Shown here piece by piece: positions 29,998 to 39,681 of a stretch of DNA of 64,000 nt; the stretch's first letter is position 1; each line of letters starts with the position of its first letter. This DNA comes from Rhynchopus euleeides. Taxonomy: Eukaryota; Euglenozoa; Diplonemea; Diplonemida; Diplonemidae. Position numbers and translations under genes: made by a program. Location of the stretch: contig OY723264.1 of the NCBI GenBank assembly GCA_963210315.1, positions 496,001-560,000 on the forward strand. The letters are read 5' to 3'. Below the pieces are notes generated by a model. That model made no database searches. It had not been told where the DNA came from and was given only the letters and a program-made list of their open reading frames with translations.

Positions 29998-31110
29998 TCA
30001 GCACACAACGTCGCCGGCACTGCCATGCGCCTTCCGCCTCACAGGGCCCAGCGGGTGGACGGCCACGTGCGTCGTCACTGCCTCGCCGGACGACGCCTCG
30101 ACGAAGTCGAGCACATCAGGCAGCACCTCTGTCCCCTCAGGGCTCCCGACAGGCGGGCTGATCTCGATGCTGATCAGCACAGCCCGCTGGCGGCACGGGT
30201 CCACGGCACTCACCACGAGCTTTGTCACGTCCATCATGTTCGCAGGCTGCTCTTCCGCTTGGTACGACAGGCAGCAGCCTGCTGTGTACACCAGAAACGC
30301 CAACCCAGAGAAGAGCAGGCACAGCCCAAATCCCCCCGCCACGAAGCCGAAGAGGGCTCCGTTGTTCGGGCCGTCGTACCTGGATTGCGGTTCCCTCTCC
30401 TTGAAGCCCACTCCCGTCAAGGCGCCAAGCAGGACCAGGCCGAGCAAGACCAGGAGGACGATGATCCACCACTGCGTGTGCAGGCTGGCAATGGTGGTGG
30501 CCACCGCACCCTGGCACCGCCCGCACTGGACAGTGAAGATGTGGTTCCGCGGGATGTTCATCATCTTGAACTGCGACATGTACCCCGTCTGCAGGGTCGT
30601 GACGCACCGTGCCTGCGGCATTGGGCTCGCCTGCACCTCCTCCTTTGTCACGAAGTCCGTCTCCTGCCCGGTCGGCGCCGCAAACAGCGACGAGATCAGC
30701 AGCCGCGAGTCTGTCAGCTCCACCGCCACGTCCACCACCTCGTCCTCCAGCGGCGCGGCCCCAGCAGCTCCCCCGCCTCGCAGCATCCCCATCATCGTCG
30801 GCTGCGGCACCGCCTCGGCCCCATCCAGCGCCATCACGGTCAGCCGTGTCCCCCGCAGGCTCTTGCACGACCTTGGCTCCGACTTGAACAGCTGCCCAAT
30901 TGCCGGCGGTGCGCGCGTCACGTTCCCGACCCGCTGGCACAGTTCCACCCGCGTCGTCTCCAGCTCCGGGCCTGCCTTCCCCTTCAGCCCAGGCCGCCCT
31001 GTCCACATCCGCTGCTGCTGCAAGTGCACATGCATCGAGGCCGCTTCACCAGACATCATCCGCCCGTCCTGAACAACTTGCGTCATCTCGAAGTTCGTCT
31101 CAAGGGACAT
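29998..31110 (-). CDS. Two-TM membrane protein, family copy A
   Basis: 370 aa from the first ATG at 31110; single exon. There is no signal peptide. Residues 1-210 are a soluble, mostly hydrophilic domain with a CxxC pair (VQCGRC, about 196-199) just before TM1 (about 214-234, WWIIVLLVLLGLVLLGALTG). A 15-20-residue loop (KEREPQSRYDGPNN) leads to TM2 (about 253-280), followed by a ~90-residue C-terminal domain (TKLVVSAVDPCRQRAVLISI...). Both tails are probably on the same side of the membrane. I do not recognise the family. Compared with copies B and C, the loop and TM2 edge differ in a cluster while the flanks are identical. An acceptor-like CACACAG lies 21 bases upstream of the ATG. Confidence 0.75.
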   Translation of the reverse strand: MSLETNFEMTQVVQDGRMMSGEAASMHVHLQQQRMWTGRPGLKGKAGPELETTRVELCQRVGNVTRAPPAIGQLFKSEPRSCKSLRGTRLTVMALDGAEAVPQPTMMGMLRGGGAAGAAPLEDEVVDVAVELTDSRLLISSLFAAPTGQETDFVTKEEVQASPMPQARCVTTLQTGYMSQFKMMNIPRNHIFTVQCGRCQGAVATTIASLHTQWWIIVLLVLLGLVLLGALTGVGFKEREPQSRYDGPNNGALFGFVAGGFGLCLLFSGLAFLVYTAGCCLSYQAEEQPANMMDVTKLVVSAVDPCRQRAVLISIEISPPVGSPEGTEVLPDVLDFVEASSGEAVTTHVAVHPLGPVRRKAHGSAGDVVC

Positions 31111-31140
31111 TTGATGTTCTACCAAAAGGTTCTGTGTGTT
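31111..31140 (-). promoter_or_regulatory. Putative trans-splice acceptor of membrane-protein genes
   Basis: On the coding strand CCAACACACAG|AACCTTTTGG precedes the ATG by 21 bases, after a pyrimidine-rich stretch. It is identical in copies B (near 34497) and C (near 37927). A spliced-leader role is inferred. Confidence 0.4.
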
Positions 31141-31344
31141 GGTGTGGATCCACGAGCGCAGAGAAGAAGCAACGAAGCAAGGAGACCTCTATTTGATCCG
31201 CCAATGAAGATGCGTTGGCGTCGAAAAGGTGTGCGATAGAGGAGAGAGCGGTCGCAACAGCAGCTCCTTGTGGCTCTCTTGTCGCCTAGGGAGGGTTGCA
31301 GGGGTGCATTCGGGGGCGGGGCGGGGGGGGGGGTTGGCTACCTT

Positions 31345-34300
31345 GGTATACCTTTGCAGAACTCTCGCTCATGCACGCGCGCTGGGCTTAACGACCTGTT
31401 CTCTCCCATCGGCCACCCAACCGCACATGCACAACTCGTCGAGGCCTAGAGACTCACACCTACCTTCCCTGGCACAGACCGCCCACTTCCATCCTGTGGC
31501 ACTGTTGGCAAGTGAGCAAAGGAAACCATTTTTTTTGGTGTCGACAATCACATACACCGTGAGCTGCACAGGTACGATTTGTCCCGTTGACTTTGAGCAA
31601 AGGAACCATTTTTTCCCTACTTTTTCCACATCGTTTTCACTCTTTTCCCAACTTTCCCGTTTGCTCTGTTGGATTAGCGGACCTGCATCGCACAGAACGT
31701 CCACGAAAGACGACGCACGAGAAGGTGGGCCACCGGGTGGGGAGAGATCCGGCGTGAGGCACTTGGGTCCGTCCAGGTGGGCAGGGGGAACCTGGGGGAA
31801 CCTGGGGGCGGGAGACCTCAAAACCTTTTCTACAATTGCCGCTTCTAATCTCGTCGGATCTTATCTTGTCCCAACCGCCACCAACTAACCCAGAAGGCCC
31901 TGACACTGCATACTCGCTGTTTTTCTCTTTTTCGCCCAGCCGCCTAACTCCGCCACCCCGGCTAGCCCAACCCCTTCCCCCAGTCAGGGCGGTACTAACA
32001 CGTGTGGCGAAGCGCCGGGGGGGGGGGGGGGGGAGACATCAAAGGGGGAGGGGAGGGGAAGGGAGGGGAAGGGAGGGGAAGGGGGGAGGAGGAGAGGAGG
32101 GGGGGGGAGGGAGTTTGTTGTATATTTTACGCACACTTGTGAGCAGAAAATGTCACTCCACCACAGCCAAACATGCTCTGCACCACCAGCCTCCCCCATC
32201 ATAGTTGAGGCATTTGTGTGTGGAAGCGTCAACACACCACAAACAAAATACGAGCAAAGAGCAGCTGTACTGGAGTGACATTTTCTTTGGCCACGCGGGC
32301 AAGCAAGCCTCACGGGTATACCACCCTTTTTCCAGGAGGGCAATGATTCATTCTGTTTTCCCTGAGGAAACCAGACAGCTTCCTTTTCCTGCGACTCTGA
32401 CTAATGATGACGATCTCTCTTTTTTCGTTGAACGGTGCCCACGAACCTGCGCGGGGCGCACTGAGTGTTAGTGAAACAAACACAAAAGGAAAAAAGGCAA
32501 ATGAGTCGCAGGATGGGGCGCCGTCTGGTTTCCAATTACACTACGTGTGTGCAAAAAAATGGGGTTTTAGGACTGTCGATTATGCTTCTGTGCTGACATC
32601 CCGACTAGACCAGGCTGGTTGGTTCCCTGCCCAGCAGCCTTCAAGAATTGTGGGCCGCGGTACCCCTCCTGAAGCGGAGGGGATGTTGGTTCCTTCGGAC
32701 TAGGGCGGGGTAGACCCGCTTGGAAACGGGGGGCGTGCCTCCTACCCCCCAGGAAGCACGCAGGAAGGACGCCACAAAGAGCAGGGTTGAACTGGTCGAG
32801 ATGATTTCACTCCCAAGGATCACCTTGCAAATACTTCCCACACGTTGCTTCACTCACCACACGACGAAAGAAGAAAACAGACTTTGTTTGTTGACCGCAT
32901 CCACCACGAACAACAAAACGCAAAAAAAGCGGAGATCACGAGACAGGGGCAATTGTCGCACCTGCTCAACACCACGATGGTTCGCAGGCTGTTATCCTAA
33001 AGGACCGAGCCTGGTCGAGCCTGAAGAAAATGATAAAAACGCACCAGTGATGGGTCACACACGACAACACTCGCGCACCCACGAGCCCTTTTCTGGTTTC
33101 GGTTGATCCAGGAACCTCTACACACACGCGGAGTGCAACGCCTGCGCTGGAGCACACTCGTATACCTCAGGTAAAACAAGCTGAAAGGAATAGATGCAAG
33201 CAAATCACGTGTCTGCGGTCTGCTGAGAGAGACGTCACAAGACAAGGGGGTGCCTGATAGCAAGTCGCTGAACAGAATGAAAAAATACCAAGAAATATCC
33301 TCCGCGTTGTGAAACGTGTGGCCGAGTTTCGGCCGAGCCAGCCCATGGCTGCGTGCAGCTGGTCAGCACACAACGTCGCCGGCACTGCCATGCGCCTTCC
33401 GCCTCACAGGGCCCAGCGGGTGGACGGCCACGTGCGTCGTCACTGCCTCGCCGGACGACGCCTCGACGAAGTCGAGCACATCAGGCAGCACCTCTGTCCC
33501 CTCAGGGCTCCCGATAGGCGGGCTGATCTCGATGCTGATCAGCACAGCCCGCTGGCGGCACGGGTCCACGGCACTCACCACGAGCTTTGTCACGTCCATC
33601 ATGTTCGCAGGCTGCTCTTCCGCTCGGTACGACAGGCAGCAGCCTGCTGTGTACACCAGAAACGCAAACCCAGAGAAGATCAGGCACAGCCCAAATCCCC
33701 CCGCTATGAAGCCGTAGAGGGCTCCGTTGTTCTCGCTGCCGTACATGGTGGCCGGTTCCCTCTCCTTGAAGCCCACTCCCGTCATGGCGCCAAGCAGGAC
33801 CAGGCCGAGCAAGACCAGGAGGACGATGATCCACCACTGCGTGTGCAGGCTGGCAATGGTGGTGGCCACCGCACCCTGGCACCGCCCGCACTGGACAGTG
33901 AAGATGTGGTTCCGCGGGATGTTCATCATCTTGAACTGCGACATGTACCCCGTCTGCAGGGTCGTGACGCACCGTGCCTGCGGCATTGGGCTCGCCTGCA
34001 CCTCCTCCTTTGTCACGAAGTCCGTCTCCTGCCCGGTCGGCGCCGCAAACAGCGACGAGATCAGCAGCCGCGAGTCTGTCAGCTCCACCGCCACGTCCAC
34101 CACCTCGTCCTCCAGCGGCGCGGCCCCAGCAGCTCCCCCGCCTCGCAGCATCCCCATCATCGTCGGCTGCGGCACCGCCTCGGCCCCATCCAGCGCCATC
34201 ACGGTCAGCCGTGTCCCCCGCAGGCTCTTGCACGACCTTGGCTCCGACTTGAACAGCTGCCCAATTGCCGGCGGTGCGCGCGTCACGTTCCCGACCCGCT

Positions 34301-34709
34301 GGCACAGTTCCACCCGCGTCGTCTCCAGCTCCGGGCCTGCCTTCCCCTTCAGCCCAGGCCGCCCTGTCCACATCCGCTGCTGCTGCAAGTGCACATGCAT
34401 CGAGGCCGCTTCACCAGACATCATCCGCCCGTCCTGAACAACTTGCGTCATCTCGAAGTTCGTCTCAAGGGACATTTGATGTTCTACCAAAAGGTTCTGT
34501 GTGTTGGTGTGGATCCACGAGCGCAGAGAAGAAGCAACGAAGCAAGGAGACCTCTATTTGATCCGCCAATGAAGATGCGTTGGCGTCGAAAAGGTGTGCG
34601 ATAGAGGAGAGAGCGGTCGCAACAGCAGCTCCTTGTGGCTCTCTTGTCGCCTAGGGAGGGTTGCAGGGGTGCATTCGGGGGCGGGGCGGGGGGGGGGGTT
34701 GGCTACCTT
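31345..34709. repeat. Membrane-protein tandem unit B
   Basis: It matches unit C over about 3 kb (31345-34330 against 34710-37695) with essentially one substitution plus a G-run length change. It contains the uninterrupted TTGGCTACCTTGGTATACC junction that serves as the empty site for the fold-back element. A G-rich block at 32016-32113 has no coding potential. Confidence 0.92.
33363..34475 (-). CDS. Two-TM membrane protein, family copy B
   Basis: 370 aa, ATG at 34475. The first ~230 residues match copy A. The inter-TM loop and second TM (KEREPATMYGSENNGALYGF, then LIFSGFAFL) match copy C instead. The protein is therefore a mosaic of the A-type N-terminus and C-type loop. Topology is as in copy A. 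Function is unknown. Confidence 0.75.
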   Translation of the reverse strand: MSLETNFEMTQVVQDGRMMSGEAASMHVHLQQQRMWTGRPGLKGKAGPELETTRVELCQRVGNVTRAPPAIGQLFKSEPRSCKSLRGTRLTVMALDGAEAVPQPTMMGMLRGGGAAGAAPLEDEVVDVAVELTDSRLLISSLFAAPTGQETDFVTKEEVQASPMPQARCVTTLQTGYMSQFKMMNIPRNHIFTVQCGRCQGAVATTIASLHTQWWIIVLLVLLGLVLLGAMTGVGFKEREPATMYGSENNGALYGFIAGGFGLCLIFSGFAFLVYTAGCCLSYRAEEQPANMMDVTKLVVSAVDPCRQRAVLISIEISPPIGSPEGTEVLPDVLDFVEASSGEAVTTHVAVHPLGPVRRKAHGSAGDVVC

Positions 34710-37700
34710 GGTATACCTTTGCAGAACTCTCGCTCATGCACGCGCGCTGGGCTTAACGACCTGTTCTCTCCCATCGGCCACCCAACCGCACATGCACAAC
34801 TCGTCGAGGCCTAGAGACTCACACCTACCTTCCCTGGCACAGACCGCCCACTTCCATCCTGTGGCACTGTTGGCAAGTGAGCAAAGGAAACCATTTTTTT
34901 TGGTGTCGACAATCACATACACCGTGAGCTGCACAGGTACGATTTGTCCCGTTGACTTTGAGCAAAGGAACCATTTTTTCCCTACTTTTTCCACATCGTT
35001 TTCACTCTTTTCCCAACTTTCCCGTTTGCTCTGTTGGATTAGCGGACCTGCATCGCACAGAACGTCCACGAAAGACGACGCACGAGAAGGTGGGCCACCG
35101 GGTGGGGAGAGATCCGGCGTGAGGCACTTGGGTCCGTCCAGGTGGGCAGGGGGAACCTGGGGGAACCTGGGGGCGGGAGACCTCAAAACCTTTTCTACAA
35201 TTGCCGCTTCTAATCTCGTCGGATCTTATCTTGTCCCAACCGCCACCAACTAACCCAGAAGGCCCTGACACTGCATACTCGCTGTTTTTCTCTTTTTCGC
35301 CCAGCCGCCTAACTCCGCCACCCCGGCTAGCCCAACCCCTTCCCCCAGTCAGGGCGGTACTAACACGTGTGGCGAAGCGCCGGGGGGGGGGGGGGGGAGA
35401 CATCAAAGGGGGAGGGGAGGGGAAGGGAGGGGAAGGGAGGGGAAGGGGGGAGGAGGAGAGGAGGGGGGGGGAGGGAGTTTGTTGTATATTTTACGCACAC
35501 TTGTGAGCAGAAAATGTCACTCCACCACAGCCAAACATGCTCTGCACCACCAGCCTCCCCCATCATAGTTGAGGCATTTGTGTGTGGAAGCGTCAACACA
35601 CCACAAACAAAATACGAGCAAAGAGCAGCTGTACTGGAGTGACATTTTCTTTGGCCACGCGGGCAAGCAAGCCTCACGGGTATACCACCCTTTTTCCAGG
35701 AGGGCAATGATTCATTCTGTTTTCCCTGAGGAAACCAGACAGCTTCCTTTTCCTGCGACTCTGACTAATGATGACGATCTCTCTTTTTTCGTTGAACGGT
35801 GCCCACGAACCTGCGCGGGGCGCACTGAGTGTTAGTGAAACAAACACAAAAGGAAAAAAGGCAAATGAGTCGCAGGATGGGGCGCCGTCTGGTTTCCAAT
35901 TACACTACGTGTGTGCAAAAAAATGGGGTTTTAGGACTGTCGATTATGCTTCTGTGCTGACATCCCGACTAGACCAGGCTGGTTGGTTCCCTGCCCAGCA
36001 GCCTTCAAGAATTGTGGGCCGCGGTACCCCTCCTGAAGCGGAGGGGATGTTGGTTCCTTCGGACTAGGGCGGGGTAGACCCGCTTGGAAACGGGGGGCGT
36101 GCCTCCTACCCCCCAGGAAGCACGCAGGAAGGACGCCACAAAGAGCAGGGTTGAACTGGTCGAGATGATTTCACTCCCAAGGATCACCTTGCAAATACTT
36201 CCCACACGTTGCTTCACTCACCACACGACGAAAGAAGAAAACAGACTTTGTTTGTTGACCGCATCCACCACGAACAACAAAACGCAAAAAAAGCGGAGAT
36301 CACGAGACAGGGGCAATTGTCGCACCTGCTCAACACCACGATGGTTCGCAGGCTGTTATCCTAAAGGACCGAGCCTGGTCGAGCCTGAAGAAAATGATAA
36401 AAACGCACCAGTGATGGGTCACACACGACAACACTCGCGCACCCACGAGCCCTTTTCTGGTTTCGGTTGATCCAGGAACCTCTACACACACGCGGAGTGC
36501 AACGCCTGCGCTGGAGCACACTCGTATACCTCAGGTAAAACAAGCTGAAAGGAATAGATGCAAGCAAATCACGTGTCTGCGGTCTGCTGAGAGAGACGTC
36601 ACAAGACAAGGGGGTGCCTGATAGCAAGTCGCTGAACAGAATGAAAAAATACCAAGAAATATCCTCCGCGTTGTGAAACGTGTGGCCGAGTTTCGGCCGA
36701 GCCAGCCCATGGCTGCGTGCAGCTGGTCAGCACACAACGTCGCCGGCACTGCCATGCGCCTTCCGCCTCACAGGGCCCAGCGGGTGGACGGCCACGTGCG
36801 TCGTCACTGCCTCGCCGGACGACGCCTCGACGAAGTCGAGCACATCAGGCAGCACCTCTGTCCCCTCAGGGCTCCCGATAGGCGGGCTGATCTCGATGCT
36901 GATCAGCACAGCCCGCTGGCGGCACGGGTCCACGGCACTCACCACGAGCTTTGTCACGTCCATCATGTTCGCAGGCTGCTCTTCCGCTCGGTACGACAGG
37001 CAGCAGCCTGCTGTGTACACCAGAAACGCAAACCCAGAGAAGATCAGGCACAGCCCAAATCCCCCCGCTATGAAGCCGTAGAGGGCTCCGTTGTTCTCGC
37101 TGCCGTACATGGTGGCCGGTTCCCTCTCCTTGAAGCCCACTCCCGTCATGGCGCCAAGCAGGACCAGGCCGAGCAAGACCAGGAGGACGATGATCCACCA
37201 CTGCGTGTGCAGGCTGGCAATGGTGGTGGCCACCGCACCCTGGCACCGCCCGCACTGGACAGTGAAGATGTGGTTCCGCGGGATGTTCATCATCTTGAAC
37301 TGCGACATGTACCCCGTCTGCAGGGTCGTGACGCACCGTGCCTGCGGCATTGGGCTCGCCTGCACCTCCTCCTTTGTCACGAAGTCCGTCTCCTGCCCGG
37401 TCGGCGCCGCAAACAGCGACGAGATCAGCAGCCGCGAGTCTGTCAGCTCCACCGCCACGTCCACCACCTCGTCCTCCAGCGGCGCGGCCCCAGCAGCTCC
37501 CCCGCCTCGCAGCATCCCCATCATCGTCGGCTGCGGCACCGCCTCGGCCCCATCCAGCGCCATCACGGTCAGCCGTGTCCCCCGCAGGCTCTTGCACGAC
37601 CTTGGCTCCGACTTGAACAGCTGCCCAATTGCCGGCGGTGCGCGCGTCACGTTCCCGACCCGCTGGCACAGTTCCACCCGCGTCGTCTCCAGCTCCGGGA

Positions 37701-38134
37701 CTGCCTTCCCCTTCAGCCCAGGCCGCCCTGTCCACATCCGCTGCTGCTGCAAGTGCACAAGCATCGCGGCCGATTCACCAGACATCACCGGCACTTGCTG
37801 AACGACTTGCGTGTTCTGGAAGTTCTCTACCCTGTGCTCGTATGCAGGGGCATCATAGCAGGCCGTCTCGCCATTCATAGTCTGCAGAGGCTGCTCAAGG
37901 GACATTTGATGTTCTACCAAAAGGTTCTGTGTGTTGGTGTGGATCCACGAGCGCAGAGAAGAAGCAACGAAGCAAGGAGACCTCTATTTGATCCGCCAAT
38001 GAAGATGCGTTGGCGTCGAAAAGGTGTGCGATAGAGGAGAGAGCGGTCGCAACAGCAGCTCCTTGTGGCTCTCTTGTCGCCTAGGGAGGGTTGCAGGGGT
38101 GCATTCGGGGGCGGGGGGGGGGGGGGGTTGGCTA
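34710..38134. repeat. Membrane-protein tandem unit C
   Basis: Third unit; homology to the other units stops at 38134 within TTGGCTA. It is about 60 bp longer than unit B because of the longer N-terminal coding sequence. Confidence 0.92.
36727..37905 (-). CDS. Two-TM membrane protein, family copy C
   Basis: 392 aa, ATG at 37905. From about residue 55 on it is nearly identical to copy B. The first ~50 residues are replaced by a different, 22-residue-longer segment (MSLEQPLQTMNGETACYDAP... in place of MSLETNFEMTQVVQ...). The two versions rejoin at VHLQQQRMWTGRPG. The CxxC pair, two TM segments and C-terminal domain are unchanged. The sharp switch suggests gene conversion or recombination among family members. 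Function is unknown. Confidence 0.75.
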   Translation of the reverse strand: MSLEQPLQTMNGETACYDAPAYEHRVENFQNTQVVQQVPVMSGESAAMLVHLQQQRMWTGRPGLKGKAVPELETTRVELCQRVGNVTRAPPAIGQLFKSEPRSCKSLRGTRLTVMALDGAEAVPQPTMMGMLRGGGAAGAAPLEDEVVDVAVELTDSRLLISSLFAAPTGQETDFVTKEEVQASPMPQARCVTTLQTGYMSQFKMMNIPRNHIFTVQCGRCQGAVATTIASLHTQWWIIVLLVLLGLVLLGAMTGVGFKEREPATMYGSENNGALYGFIAGGFGLCLIFSGFAFLVYTAGCCLSYRAEEQPANMMDVTKLVVSAVDPCRQRAVLISIEISPPIGSPEGTEVLPDVLDFVEASSGEAVTTHVAVHPLGPVRRKAHGSAGDVVC

Positions 38135-38226
38135 ACAAACTCGAAGGCAGTTCCCCTTGAACTGAGAACGCTGGCCTTCGCGAAGAGGGTTCTTCCGCCA
38201 CAAACCATGCTCGAATCCTTTCCTCT

Positions 38227-38324
38227 GGGGGCCCTCGCTACCAGATGTGACTGAGTGAGAAAGGTGAGCGACGGCTCACTTCCCTTCACTGACTGACGAG
38301 CTGTGACTGGTAGCGAGGGCCCCC
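38227..38324. mobile_element. 98-bp MITE-like element with 18-bp inverted ends
   Basis: GGGGGCCCTCGCTACCAG at 38227-38244 is repeated as an exact reverse complement at 38307-38324. The 62 bp between contain weaker inverted matches (TGACTGAGTGA / TTCACTGACTGA). It lies about 90 bp past the end of tandem unit C. No clear target duplication was seen. Confidence 0.7.
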
Positions 38325-39681
38325 TCAGGTGGTTTTTTGTTTTTGGGCCCAACCGATGTTCTCCCAAGGATGGCTGGGCATTTTACAACTGGTATGCACA
38401 AAGGGAGGGGTTGCCCCCTCCCTGCAGCAGCTCCAGCAAGGTGGGTAACCCCAGGTAAGTGTGTTCTGAGAATTTCCAGATCACCCCCGGCCGTGTCTCG
38501 TCAGCAGAGAACTGGAGGTATTCAGACCCATAAGCATGTGTATGTGTGCTCGTTGAGCTTCACAGCAGATGCACGGTACACACATGCTTTCGTCTCATTT
38601 CAACCCGTCCTTCCAGCACTTCGGTACTCCTGTTGATCCACGTGGCCCACGAAATATAAAAACCCCCTCCCCTCCCCGAAGGAACCCCAGTGAATATGGA
38701 CTGCGCTCGGCGCCTCCGTGTTGAGCTGTGGTTTGAATTGGTCACCCAAAAGGGGGAGATCTTCACAGATCCGTTTGGATGATTCGAGGGGGGGTGGGGA
38801 GGGCGGCGAGGGGCTTCGGAGAGTTGGGACAGGTGCGATAGGCAAACAGCCACTGAGATTTCCAGAGAACGAACAAAAGGCAAAAAAAAGACGTATTGTT
38901 TGCAAGTCAGCATTTTGTCTGACGGGACACTGAATGAAGAACGACTGAGAATAGGACCTGAGGTATACGTAACACGACTAATCGCGTAGGCTAATGTTGG
39001 ACACGCAAGCCGGCATCGAACAGCAGTCCGCTAAAGACAGCCGCACGGCAGAAGAAACCAACCGCGATATCCGCTTCATTGCCTACTTCACTCCAAAATC
39101 TACAGAGGATTGACGCAAATGCCCGCAAATCCGATGCAATAAAGGATTGCCGGAGTTCTTGTCTTGTGCAACCGGATAAATCGCACGGTTCGATGGGAGG
39201 GGGGGAGGGAAAGGCGGCCAACAGATAATAGACATTCGTGAACATCCCCCACAGATGTGCGACTTATTCCACACAATTGGCAGAACAGGCTGTTCGCCAC
39301 GTGCGTCAGAGACAGGGCATGGCGGGTGGAAGAAGAAGTAAAGGGGGGGTCGGAGCTAAGGAGGACAGCTTATCTTCCGCAATTTTCCAACGAAGCTCGG
39401 CGAGAAGACGCCAAATGCGCACCGTTCTGCGCCACTGAGCGGAGACCGAAAGAGGTGTAACCGACGCGCCACCACCCCTGCTCGAGCAGCAGGCTCTGTG
39501 TCGAGTGCGCCAGTTCCCCAACCTGAATACAAACCGCTTGGCACCTGAAGGTGTCCTGAGGCGACAAGAGCGAGAGCCCTCACGAATCCCGATCAAATCA
39601 TCAGGGTATTGTTCGCACGTCTTTTTTGCATTTTGTATGTGCAAAACGGTCCACCCCCTTGAGCGAACACTCGCGAGGAAC
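38325..39681. other. Intergenic, no gene seen
   Basis: This lies between the tandem array and the 3' end of the kinase gene. No frame shows a domain; several short frames on both strands look random. Confidence 0.45.

Larger units (their letters stand above)
28211..31344. repeat. Membrane-protein tandem unit A
   Basis: First of three direct repeats. It lacks roughly 230 bp found in B and C (around 31850-32100 of unit B) and carries the GC hairpin repeat at 29318-29360, which B and C lack. It ends in the G run and GGCTACCTT. Confidence 0.9.

Noticed and set aside
29902-31239. Plus-strand 445-codon frame, also present in units B and C
   Set aside because: Antisense of the membrane-protein genes, Arg/His-rich, no start context or domain; repeated only because the unit is triplicated.
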